Of a stretch of 64,000 nt of DNA, positions 13,736 to 25,400 are shown piece by piece (the first letter of the stretch is position 1; every line of letters starts with the position of its first letter). Position numbers and translations under genes: made by a program. The notes below the pieces were generated by a model. That model had not been told where the DNA came from and did no database searches. It was given only the letters and a program-made list of their open reading frames with translations. The DNA is from Kudoa neothunni. Taxonomy: Eukaryota; Cnidaria. The stretch is taken from the NCBI GenBank assembly GCA_964304625.1, contig OZ199840.1, forward strand, positions 10,974,001-11,038,000, written 5' to 3'.

Positions 13736-14039
13736 AGAGCATTGTAATATCATTATTTATATCAGGTCTACAATAAATCGATGGTCTCCCTCTAATTAAC
13801 ACTTTAATATGTACGTCAAAACAGAAATCTCATTCCGCAAAAATATGATATGTGTAATGTAAATATTATTTTTGTATAATGAACAGTTAAAAAAAGCACG
13901 TTAGGAATGTTCTTCGAAGCAATGTTTCTTATATACAACACATATATGCATTGTCTTACGATCACTGTACTGTATCTTAGGCTTACAGTTACAGCACATA
14001 GTTTACGGGATTTTTTGGAACAATAGTGGTGCTATTCGG

Positions 14040-14942
14040 ATTTCCTACTCTTAATTTAGTTAAAAATTTAGCGCCAATGAACTGCTGAAGAAACGGAATG
14101 TGTTAGTGATATTCTCTAAAAATTAGGCTCTTTTGATTTCTCCATCATTGAATATGATTTTGCATAAGCAAAACGCGTTAGAGAGATTTACGTCGTTATT
14201 ATACAAAATAATTCCTGATCCGCGCCTGGAATATCTTTTTAAGGTTGTGGTGGTGAAAATCCGATCAATTGTATCAATAGCTCATTTAATTTTGTTATAA
14301 TAATTGATGCTACCCGGCTTCTTTTCTTCATCATTCAATATATTTGTATAAGCTGTTGAATTTGCTAAAATTAAAAAATCCCTATTATTTTGGGGACTTA
14401 CTTAAGGGTCCAGAATTCTCTTTTCATTCAACAGAAAAATTATGCTAAATAACTCCCTTGTTTTATTTTTTTGCATTATACGAGGAAAATTCCTTTTATA
14501 AGTTAAAACCATGGTAGGAACCATTTTCAATAACTGAAATCTCTTTACAACAATGATTATAAGATTATAATAATGAAAGTCAAACATATTGATATTTGTA
14601 TTACACGCAACTTTTCCGTAAAAATTATCATTCAAAAATACGTCAAAAAATCTGTTATAAGAAAGATTCTCTGAGCAGCAACATTCATAAGGCCTTCCTT
14701 AATAAGTTTTCTTTTAGTATTTTGGAGGTTTTTAAGGCTTCTGTAGCCCAGATAAGGTTATTGTCATCATATTCAGATAAATTAGTAGCAGAATCAATAT
14801 AATCAGAGGAATCGATGATTTCACTGAAGTCGGGACTATAATCGGCGGAATATATTTCGTTAAAGTCCTCCACGAAGACAAATATCCCTAATAAGCACGT
14901 TTCGTGTATAATCGTATAAACTCGTTGACAAGTATATCTCAT
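14040..14942 (-). pseudogene. piggyBac-like transposase fragments (DDE_Tnp_1_7 type)
   Basis: On the minus strand, 14942-14685 encodes an acidic N-terminal type segment (DFNEIYSADYSPDFSEIID), as is usual before piggyBac catalytic domains. 14635-14402 has DNFYGK and LTYKRNFPRIM, resembling the piggyBac DNxxTS and GTxRxNRKxxP region. Further on, 14310-14050 carries INYYNK followed by AIDTIDRIF, matching the hallmark YYNxTKGGVDxxDQ block, then SNAFCLCKIIFN. Several stops and frame changes interrupt it (for example TGA within the YYNK block), so it is inactive. Confidence 0.7.
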
Positions 14943-15245
14943 TTTTCTCTTTATTTCGTCGATAGATTTTGCTCATATTTTCAATTCCAATTTATTATAA
15001 TTTTATACATAAAATGATTAAATTAAATTGCATAGTCTATTGGACCCCCAAAACACCAAGTGTACAATTTTTAGTTTATTTTCCATCTATTAGTGATAAT
15101 TTAAAAACTATTTGGCAGACATATAATGTAGTAAATTTCATAAGAATAGACCGAGTTTTAGAAAATTTAGATGATTGGAAATGGGCAAAAACTAACCTTT
15201 AATATGGCTAGGGGTGTAATAGACCCCAAAAGCCCTCGAAATGCA

Positions 15246-16180
15246 AAAGTTTCTCATGATTCATAAATTTTCGCCGAAGGATTTTTTTTCGATTATTATT
15301 AATATTATAGGAGAAAAACGTGTTTATAATCAACAGTAGTTAACTTATGGTTTCTTTAACCGTTGCAATAATATAAACTTACTAATGGGATAAGTAGTAT
15401 TTTTAACTTTTACATGGAAAATCTTTTAATTTTGTTTGTCCTATAGACATAGTATGATTATGAAAATCTTCAATCTCAGTGATTTCCACATAGTTATATG
15501 AAGTGTTCTTTATCTACCTTTACTTTTCCTGCCATATCCAATATTCGCACATATTATTCAGTTTGAAATTATTATTGTAAAAAATCTCTTTACAATAAAT
15601 CATATATTTACTCTTTTTAATGTTGACAGCGGAAAATACACGGTGGAGTATTATTCGGTTCATATCTTTATAATTGCACACAACGAATTGCTGTGTAATT
15701 ATTATTAAACTTCGCTCAAGCGCCAAAAAATTCTCGCTTTTAACTAAAATTTATAATACCTCCAAAGACTCTGATAAACTTCATGTAATTATTTAAACTG
15801 ATTTTTATTAGAATATAATTCTATAATACAGATAACAAATGTAACCGGTTAAAATTCATAATAAGTAGGAGGATTAAGTTTATCCAATTTTCAATTCCAT
15901 TCATAAATAGTTGTCATATTCGATTAATTTATATAAAAAATAACTAACTATTCAAAAAATCAATCATCCAGTTTCATTTGAAGCTGGAAATATTAGATAG
16001 TGTCATTTAAAATTATAATTTACATAATATCCACCTCTAACGATTTTATTATCAAAATAAATGAGTGACGGTACTTTTTTATATAAGGAAAGTAGTTACC
16101 ACTCTTAAATTTGCAATAAAATGCGTTAACACTCTCCAGTTTTTAAATCAAAAGGCTCGCGCAGAACCCAATCGTTTAAA
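15246..16180. other. Intergenic AT-rich DNA, no gene recognised
   Basis: No conserved frame or repeat end seen. The last 60 bases precede the SOD-like start codon and probably hold its promoter and leader. Confidence 0.45.
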
Positions 16181-17074
16181 ATGGATAAGGCTTTACGTGC
16201 ACTTCTTGGCGACAGCCTCAAAAGACAAATGATGAAGTTTTATAAAACTGAAATCGACACCAACTACATGCTATCCAGAACCTCGAAAAGCAAGTTAATT
16301 GAAGACAAAGTTTTTCCCTATGTGCGTTTTCCAGCTCGATTGGATCCCATTCCTATTGACACTGGAAAAATGAAACCTCTTTTTACCGAGAATCTTCTTA
16401 ACAATCATCAAAAAAAGTATATTGGAGAGTGCGTAGAGAATTACAACGAGAGTGTTAAAAAATATTTCGCCGAGAGTACTCCCCACCTAGAATCTAGATT
16501 GCTTAGCGTTAGTCTGATTGGGTATGTATGCTAGGTACGCCTGGAGTGGAACACGAGAAACTGTTAGGCGCTATCAATCACTACGGTGGTGCTATTATCA
16601 ATATGAAAATCTATTGGAATACACTCTCCGAAGAGGGTGAACCGAAAGGCCCACAATTTGACCTATTTCGAATTATACAACGTGATTTCGGTACCACCGC
16701 CAAAATGATTGACGAACTTAAAGCCACATGCATGGATATTAAGGGTTATGGCTGGGGATGGTTGGTAATTAATTGTTAATATTGTGACAATAATAATGGT
16801 TTTTATTGTTGCGGTAACGTGATAGGGATTTGATGTCACCACCAACAGTCTGTCTATTGCTAGCACGCCAGATGAAATTCCACTCCAAATGAGAACCGGT
16901 CTCCTACCGCTTTTCGGCATTGACATGTGGGAACATGCTTACTATTTACAATACAAAAACCTCAAAGCGGACTATCTGAATTCAGTTATTTCAAGACTCA
17001 ACTGGAAAAACGCCAGTCAACTTTTGGACGAATATCAAGCGATTGCACTCGATTTGCATTCAAAATTAGACTAA
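16181..17074 (+). CDS. SOD2-like: Mn/Fe-superoxide dismutase-like protein, probable pseudoenzyme
   Basis: Fold assignment rests on the hallmark DMWEHAYYLQYKNLKADYL and on KGYGWGWL, EPKGPQFDLF and LLPLFGID, collinear with human SOD2. Pieces: 16181 to about 16510, about 16530-16764, and 16826-17074, with a 61-nt GT-AG intron at 16765-16825. Using human mature numbering, H26 (NNHQKKY), D159 and H163 are present, but H74 is Met (AIINMKIYW), H30 is Tyr, Y34 is Cys and Q143 is Ser (LSIAST). A metal ligand and the active-site Gln are therefore gone. The N-terminus is about 65 residues before the SOD core, longer than a usual mitochondrial leader. Near 16510-16530 the frame changes by -1: either a 23-nt intron or an indel. 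Catalytically dead SOD-fold proteins exist in yeast mitoribosomes (mS42/mS43), so a structural role is possible but only inferred. Confidence 0.85.
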
Positions 17075-20000
17075 TCAAAAACAATTGATAGCTGTTATAC
17101 GCTTTAACAGTTTTTCTTAAGAGGTTTTTTATGCTACAAAAAAGCGCAGTCAGAAGATCCATAGTAATAATAGTGGATTTGTTTGGAGGGGTGTTGTGTG
17201 TCAATCCAAAGGGTGCCTTCTTCTATCATCTGATCCTAATAATTTGTATTATTAAATAAATATTATAAATTTATATTATTAAATAAATATTGATAATTAA
17301 TAAATATTATAAGTAGACCTTGCAATTATTTGCGTTCATATTTGTAAATTCGATGAATATTTTGAATGTCGAATTTTCGGTGTTTATCAGTAAAAACAGG
17401 ATTAGGTAAAAAAATTTCAACGCATACCTTCCCGCACATTAATAATTATGTAGGCTTGAATGTCTCATTGTTTTAGAATTTTTTGTTAAATGGGACCTTT
17501 TATATTATCATTATTATTTTTAACTAAATTTAATCCATACTCAAATTATGTTTGACTTAAGGTTTTATAAATTGTTCGGACTACATTATCAATAATTATC
17601 TGAACGTGAAATTTTTTCCCGCCTCAAATATCACTCATAATCCTCCGAAATTATTAATTAGATCACTTTCATGAATTTCGATATCGCTAATTTATAAAAA
17701 TAAACTTACGATTTGATTGGAAAAGCAGTCAAAAAATAAAGAATAGAATTCATGTAGTACGCTTGCGCCAATTTAAAAAACATAAAGAAGACGTTAGAGG
17801 ATAAAAATTAAGAGAAATTATTAGATTTTAATTATTAGTTTTTAACTATTAGATTTGGAGTTATTCACTTCCGTAACAATTAAAAAAAAAGCTACGCATA
17901 CGAAGCCTACGGAACATTAAGACAATATCCAGTGTCTTAAATAAAGTGCGGTCACACGCGTGTGGCTGCGTCTATTGACATTGGTCCGACAGATTAGCAT
18001 CGCGTGTTTTATAAATTTACTTTAAATTTGTATACCATTAAATTTAACATCATAAATAACAATTCAATGATAAACATATCTAAAAATTATGTTTGATTGA
18101 AGAATAAGTAGGAAGACCCTATTTAGAAACGGATAACATCAAGATTTTTACGGTTAAACTTATGAAACGTTATATTTTTGAATCAAAGAATTCACTACGT
18201 TTAACTTTTCATAAAAATCTAAACTTCATATTTATATATTCTGATGACTTAACTTTGTGTTATAGTGACCCCTAGAGCGCACCTACAAATAATAAATAAT
18301 GGGGTTCAAATGTATTTTACTCTATTTTTAAAAATACGAAAATATTATTTATATCAGCCCGATAATTTATCCGTATTTATTTTCAATAAAGAAATACTAA
18401 TGAGTTAGTTCACACGAAGTTTAATATACAAATAATTTATGTGGTCAGCAGCCAAGTAGTTTAACATATTTATATCCAAATATTTATAAAAATTATATTA
18501 ACTATTTAATTAAAATAAACATTTTTTAACACCCCAATAAAATAATTATACATTTTCTTTTAATTTTCAAAAAAACTATATTAATTATGGTAGAATATTC
18601 TTAAACGATGAGCTTATATAATGTTGGTTACATGTTACATGTTTGATAACATAATTAGAGAAACTTAGAAAAATTTTAAAAGTTAATTTAAAAACGATAT
18701 TACTAAACAAATCCGCCTTATAACTCTAATCCTGCTAACATCAGAAAGAGTATTTACTGTATGATTTAAATCATTCAATAATATTACCGATATGATTTCA
18801 TGGGACATTATAATACTCGAACATATCGTTTTTGTGCACTCTCAATGACTTTGCAATTTAATATGGAAATATTATTGTTGTCCTGATATTCGACTCGAAT
18901 TGTTAGATTCTCAATTTCAACTCTGAAATGCGACAAATTATAGCACTAACGTTAAAAAACTATTCTTGTTAATGTTAATATCACTATCTTCTAATCTACC
19001 ATCGACGCTGTTCATCTAATATGTATAACAACGCTATCCTGTATAATGTTCCATAAAATACAACGTTACAACATTACAACATTACAACATTGTGTTGATA
19101 CTATGGCTAATTAATCGATTTTACATAAATATACTCGAAAAAATAAAACAATATAATGATAAATAAAATAATAAAATCTGAATAACATGAACAAGCTATA
19201 TCGGTATGATTTCCCAATCAAATGTATGTTTTTAAACGTTGTACTATAATAACCAATTTTATTTTACTAAATATGGTGCAAAAAAGGCAAAACCAATATA
19301 AAACTTATCTGCCAGTCAAATACATACTGGCTACACAATAAATGCCGATAAATTCTTAAAAATTCGACGAACATAGATTTTATTCGAAAATTAAATGAAA
19401 ATGTATAATGTATAATGTATAATGTATTATTATTATTATTATTATTATTACTATTATTACTATTATTTGGGGAAATTTGACCAAGAATTTCATAATAATA
19501 AAGGTTAAAATGTAGACTTGTGGCCGTAATCCAAAATCAACTATTACTATAAAAATCTAACTTATTTATTATTTTAATTTGTTGTATTTATCATTGTTTC
19601 ATCCCCAGTAGGAAGTAGGAGTAGGTTATTATCGGCATTATATTTGTTATCAATAATAGTTTCCGTAATATATTCTTTAAAAAACTGCTAGCCCCTCGCA
19701 GTTATCTCCACAGGCCATACCATTTAATCGGTCGAATAAAAATTGCTTAATTTATACTAAAATTTGAGTGTTACAACCATGATTTTTGATCGATTGTCAT
19801 ATTTCATCCTTAGCAATTGCCCATCATTAATTCCATGTGTATAAGAATAGGTTGTTCATATTTTATACCAGCATTAGTTGATTAATTGGAGCGAATGTAT
19901 AAATTTACTTTAAAAAATTAATTCGGTGGATGAAATCCACTCATTCCTATCATTAAATTTTCAGCAAATATAACATTAATTTAATTTAAAAGATGTAGGA

Positions 20001-20249
20001 TTAATATACGAACTAATTATAATGTTTAATCGGAAAATGCGGCCACTATTCTGCATTTCAGCCATAATAAATATATATGGGTTGCAATATATATTTTTCA
20101 TTTTTCTGCGTTATAAATATATAATAAAATTAAAATAACTTTATAATAGACACGAGTTTGTTAAAAAAAGTAATATTAAGATTATGTGGTCAATTATACA
20201 ATTCAAATATTCACATACCTTGCATTGAAATAGAAGAATAATTGGTTTA
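17075..20249. other. Intergenic AT-rich DNA, no gene recognised
   Basis: No exon with recognisable homology on either strand. A short ATT/ACT repeat sits at 19424-19465, next to a triplicated TATAATG unit. The missing last exon of SNF8 could lie in 19700-20230, but I could not find it. Confidence 0.45.
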
Positions 20250-21193
20250 TTAATTTTTGTTTAGGATTAAAAAAATATTTATTACCAATGCAAATTGGAT
20301 TCGATCCATATTCCAATGACTCAAACTTTTCTGAATCACTTCAAAGGATAATGAACAGTTTTCCTTTTTAAATAAATCATAAAAAAATAACAAGTGAATA
20401 TACGAGCTTACTTCGGCAAGTTTTAACACAGTTAAATGGTCATTGCTGAATGTATTCATGGAGAGAAATATTTTACCGTTTTTCAACTCAATCACCTGGA
20501 TGAAAGAGCCAAGAATTTTTGTTTTATCCACCGCTTTTAGAATGTCATTAGAGGTCACTTGTTGATGACTTTTCTGGGAAAGATATTCAACAAGTTGATC
20601 GATCGCCACAAATCCGCCAGTGGAATCCATTTGTGCGGTCATAATTTCGATTATTCTAATAGCGAGCTATTATAACAATTTTAATATCCATGATATTATT
20701 ACAATTATCTAAAGTATTATTAAAATTATGTATAACCTTATAATAGAACTCATGGAAACCAGTCAACATTCCCCAAATATTAGTATTCGCTAGTTGAATA
20801 AATTTAAAAACAAATATCATCGAATCAATCCGTTAATAGAGAATTCTATTCACTTTCAAGAGGGTCCAAACCAACTTGTGAGCACATTTCTAAAAATTTC
20901 TCTCTAAATTCGTGACTGTATTTTAATTTTGTGCTGTATGATTTGGAAAATTCTTGAAGATTCTCTTTGAATTTTTTCATAATTTCACTCATCTGGTCGA
21001 AAAAATTTAATTTAATTGTATTTTTTATTTCTAGGTACTTTTTCAGTTTCATCATTGGTTAGCTGAACCATTTTTGATTCATATCGTTTCTAAAGATTGT
21101 AAATAATTCTATCAACTCATTTTATGGGAGAGTGGAATAAACTTTTTCAGCTTTTTGCGCATCAATAGCTCCAATACCGTATTTTCGCCTCAT
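20250..21193 (-). CDS. SNF8: ESCRT-II subunit SNF8 (VPS22/EAP30)
   Basis: Winged-helix subunit of ESCRT-II, acting in endosomal sorting of ubiquitinated cargo. Minus-strand exons: 21193-21143 (MRRKYGIGAIDAQKAEK), about 21043-20854, 20789-20737, 20666-20412, 20363-20250. Joined, they follow human SNF8: HEFREKFLEMCSQVGLDPLE, NIWGMLTGFHEFYYK, LAIRIIEIMTAQMDSTGGFV, GSFIQVIELKNGKIFLSM, NDHLTVLKLAE, LSHWNMDRIQFAL. The start of exon 2 is uncertain because the upstream AG candidates put a stop in frame. The open frame ends soon after the second winged helix begins to close, about 40 residues short of human. A donor-like GTAATA at about 20286 suggests a further, unlocated exon. Start codon is only 35 bp from that of the divergent SNAPC1 gene. 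Confidence 0.85.
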
Positions 21194-21228
21194 CCCCTAA
21201 ATAAACACACTGTTGACATGCGCCAAAG
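21194..21228. promoter_or_regulatory. 35-bp divergent spacer between SNF8 and SNAPC1 start codons
   Basis: SNF8 starts at 21193 (-) and SNAPC1 at 21229 (+), leaving 35 bases for both 5' ends. Either a bidirectional core promoter lies here and extends into both genes, or the 5' UTRs overlap. No TATA or initiator motif is decisive. Confidence 0.5.
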
Positions 21229-22402
21229 ATGCTACTTTGCGAGGCTGTAGCGAACGACGTTAAAACATTAATTTATCAGTTTTCCGCACAAAATGATTCT
21301 AGCTATTCAGAATTTTTAAAGGTGTGGGCTAATGTCAAATTTCCTTTGATTTTGTGGTGAATGATAAAATTATTTTCTCAATATTTAATGTGGTTTTTAG
21401 CGCCCGACCTCAACTACAACGTAACGAAGTACACGGAAAATCGTAGTTTCATAAATGAAAATGTTGCTATAGATATTTAACTATGTGATGTATAATTTCG
21501 TGAAAATTCTACGAAGTTCTGGTGGTATTTTACCGCAAATCGGCTGCATTTATGGAATGTTTTCGATGTGCGGGCTAAAAAGGCTAAATTGCGCTGAGAT
21601 TTTCGTAATTATTTCAATCAAATTAAAAACTATTTAATATGATTTTAATTAGATTCGGATTCCTATGGATTTTGTTGATGGCTTCAATCTATTTGTTTCC
21701 TATTTGAAACTTCACAAGGTACATCATAAAAACACAGTTTTTGTGAATTTTCCAGAAAACCTATTAATCCTTTTTCTAGTACTATGAACCACTGTATATG
21801 ATTATTTTTATGAAATCACATGATTACTTTATTGTCTCAGTTGAATCGAGTTTAGTAAGTTAATTATTGTTGTGTGTATTTGCTTCAATGTGGGCTTGGT
21901 GTTATTTAGTATGATTATGGAGCTAGATCCTCCCTTTACACACATTCAAGTGAGAATCATAAGGAGACTAATGACATTGGATTTGTGCAAAATTTAGTTA
22001 AAAACAAAATCAACTCGGATAAAGTATTTTATTCGAAATTATTTATTTTTAAGGTGTTAGGATCGGATTGACTAGGATTTTATTTAGAATCTCTCGTACA
22101 CCGAAACCGACTACAATCTATCCAAAATTCGTATTAAATGCCTATTAAATACATTCCACTCCAAATCACACGATGATGAATCCAAAAAATTAAAATCTGA
22201 TAAGTCGAATAATGCATCCGACCCTAAAGCTTTAGATAATGAAGATTCAGTTCCTGGGTGGATTTTCGAAGATATCGGTCCTTCCAAAACTGCTGAAAAT
22301 CATGATGAGAAAAGTCACCAGCTTGACTTTCTCACAGATAACTTTACGTTTGGTGAAATAATCAATCACATCAACATAAAACAACAAAAGCGGCGGAATT
22401 GA
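21229..22402 (+). CDS. SNAPC1: snRNA-activating protein complex subunit 1-like (SNAPc core)
   Basis: SNAPC1 is a core subunit of the complex that drives snRNA gene transcription by RNA polymerases II and III. The N-terminus MLLCEAVANDVKTLIYQF, then SEFLKVWANVKF, matches the human CEALLSRFQ ... FTELWRNMKF region. Later exons give GGILPQIGCIYGMFSMC (human QIRVGALYLLYGLY), IRIPMDFVDGFNLFVSYLKL (human IRVALKDWDEVLKFQQDL), and a YYEPLYMIIF ... HDYFIVS segment (human FDAAYIFRKLRLDRAFHFTA). The last long exon runs from about 22080 to TGA at 22402 and is hydrophilic. Most introns are short GT-AG; the joint between about 21420 and 21490 could not be resolved and may hold an indel or a tiny intron. Divergent from human, but collinear over about 200 residues. 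Confidence 0.75.
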
Positions 22403-25400
22403 GCTGACTTTTTTATTTTTTTAGAAAATTATTTTTCTCTCTTAATTTAGTTTAAAATTATAATTCATTCTGTTTAAAATTTTTAGTTTTAAATTCAATT
22501 CATTATTATATTGCAAAAAACGCGAATTAAATAAAACTTTAAATTTAAAAAATTTTTTTGAATCGGTTTCATTACCATTTTAAGATTTAGATGTGCGTAT
22601 ATAAAGAAATTATGTAAAATATTAATCAACTACATTGGTTGAAATCGGTGAGTTCAGCTGATGTATTAGTAAGGATGCGTGCGATTAACAATTTTTCTTT
22701 TTTTTAAATATATTAATCTTACTACAAATAATCCGCCATTTTGAAAATAATTTTAATCCGGCACTAAATTACCATTTACAGCGGGCAGCCGATTTTTCGT
22801 ACTCAAGGAAATCTTATGATCGACGTTTTAGAACCGTCATTATTTTAAACGAATCATCATCATCATCATCATCATCATCATAATTCAATTCTATTATAAT
22901 ATTTGTGAAATATTAATTTGACGAAGAGAAGATAAAAATAATATTCTTTAGTTGGATGGCTAATTTGTACAAAGTTTGTATATTTTCCATTTGTTTCTTC
23001 TTCAAACTGTTGTTTTAATAATCAGAGTATGTTATATTTTTAACCGTACATATTGCTTTACGGTATTCGTACTTCCACATGAATACCAATCTCTTTTACA
23101 ATCATTTACTAGTCATTTTATCATGTTATTGCCTGTATTTACGGAAGGTATTTTATGTCAAGAGAAATAGGGAAATCTAGGTAATATAATAATTCTAATT
23201 TTAATAGATAAAGCCATATTAGTAATAATTGCTGTAAACCAGGTACGAGTCGATTTTTACGAAAAAACCGGAGTATAATAAAAACATATATTTAATAACT
23301 CATAAGAATTTGTTTCCACTCAAGGCGTTCATACAATTAGAATTGAAAGCATTTAGGGAGCATGTAAAAGGAAAATTAATACTATTCGTATTAAGAAACC
23401 TAATCTAATTAAGTTATATTTATCAGAACACACTTTCAAACAAATTGAAAATGAGGTTTTTAGGGAAACTACAAACGAAATATAACTTATTTACACTTTT
23501 GATTGATTAAATATGTTTTTTCGTAAAAATCGGCTCGCGCGCTAATGCTAAAATACACTTTAACCCATACCCTGATTGGTACAACAAAAAAAATTTCTTA
23601 TAAAAATAATTTTACTTTGCTTTAATATTGTTATATTGATTTATTTGCATATTTTGGCTATAATAGTATAATTTTGATAGTTTTTTGATAGCATAAGCAT
23701 AACCTGGCACTGCTCCAAAGAACCCTTTGTAGATGATCATCCAAGAGTCATGTAAAGGTTGAACCGGACTCCAAAAGTCCAGTCGGATTAGTTTAATCAT
23801 TTTAGGGCTCAACAATTAATCGGTTAGCTGTCTTCAGACTTTATTAACACATCAAAGATGTCTTATCATTGAATATCGTATTGTACACACTGATTCGGGC
23901 TAATGACCTTAAAACTAAAATTAAGTATTTTTTAAATTCGCCGCTAATTGTAAAAAATGCAAGTTCAGTATCAGACAACATATCGAATATGAAAGTAAAT
24001 ATGATTCTAATAGATTTTTTCAATTTCTTTTTTACTCGCATATTATTTAAATGAAAACTGGATAAATATCAATTAGAATAAAGACCGAAAAATCATTATG
24101 AGATTTTCTATTCTTATTTCATCATCACAATCCGTTTCTTATATTAATTGCTTGTTGAATATACCTAATTGTAATTTTAATAAAAACCTTTAAAAAAATT
24201 TTTCACATTTTATTATAATTCGCGATTTCACACTAATATAGAATATAGCTATCAGATAATTATGTATCAACAGCAAACAGTCTAATAAATAGAAACAGAT
24301 ACATGACGATTGAATCAAATGGAAATCTTCGGCAGATTCATTAAAATCTAAAAAAGTTCTATTCAATTCATCAGACGCAATGCTTTAAGTGTAGGATGAA
24401 TAAAATTAGTCACCGGAACCAACAAGATCTATCATTGTAAGAAGAAAACCACATGTAAGAGATTAATTGTGCATAAAACCAAAATTAAAGTTTATAACAA
24501 TAATCCACTTTAGTTAAAACTCAACTTACAATCAAGAGAAAAAAAATTTTTCATTAATAATATAAATTTTTAAAAAAGCATAATATAATGAATTAGCGTG
24601 AAATTCAGGTGGTTTAAAACGATGACTTATTTGAGGTTAAAATGCCAATTTAACGAGCGGGTGGGCTTGTGGAGCGCATGATAATCTGATAAATTCTATG
24701 GGCGTGCCCGAAATTAGCATGTGTCGCAAGCGCTGATTAACACATGGAGGTTTATTGGCCACCGGAAGCAGATATCTTTGCTACTTCTCGTGACCTTTCG
24801 ATTCGTTCTACAGAAATCAAAATTTTACATACTTGTTTACACGACTTTTATGTTAGCTGATTAGTTTAAAATTGATAAAAAATTTATTTTGTTGGTAAAA
24901 ACACGAAACTACATTTTACCGAGTAGATCACTAATCTCCGTTTTGTTTACTGTAATAATGTGGTCTAAATCATAAATAATAGCGATAATTTAAAAATATT
25001 CAAAATTTTCATACTAAGAAAAAAATGAATGTTATTGCTGATAGTAGATCTATTCCAGAGTTTCTACAATTACAGAAAAAGTTGTATAAAACTGCCAGAA
25101 CATTCCAAACGAACTGGAACAACAAAATAGAACGGTTGTGTGGTTGTATTATTAAGAAGCGACTTTTTACATAGAATTCAACTCAAAAGAAAGCCCACAT
25201 ATAATTATATTTAATTCATATATTTTTTTTAAATAATTAAATTTGTTAGTTAAATTTTTTTTTGGTAATTTCAAAATTCGTGATAATCTAATATCTAATA
25301 CTGAAGTAGAATCACTGAGTGTCTACCCAAAGAAAATACTCAGGACACGTGCCTGCTGTAAACGTTGTAAACGTATTGGCTAAAATTCATTTTTTCTTAG

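Larger units (their letters stand above)
12976..15245 (-). mobile_element. Decayed piggyBac-like DNA transposon
   Basis: Both ends carry related sequences in inverted orientation: left 12976-13032 contains CGAGCGCTT ... TTTTGGGATCTATTAGACCCC, and right (reverse strand, 15245-15200) contains CGAGGGCTTTTGGGGTCTAT plus ACACCCC. A second inverted match is TACACTTAGTGTTTTGGG near 13000 against CCCAAAACACCAAGTGTA near 15040. Between them the minus strand encodes piggyBac transposase fragments. Exact termini and the TTAA duplication were not fixed. Confidence 0.6.

Noticed and set aside
13366-13802. Poly-Leu and Ile/Val/Thr open frames on both strands
   Set aside because: Artefacts of the TTATTATTGTTG array.
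16379-16440. Loss of the first SOD metal ligand (H26)
   Set aside because: An alignment anchored on Tyr34 suggested H26 was lost, but the gap-free alignment from the preceding Pro places His exactly at position 26, so only H74 of the metal ligands is judged lost.
19380-19470. Short direct repeats (TATAATG and ATT/ACT) as a possible CRISPR-like or tandem array
   Set aside because: Simple sequence repeats without spacers; genome is eukaryotic.
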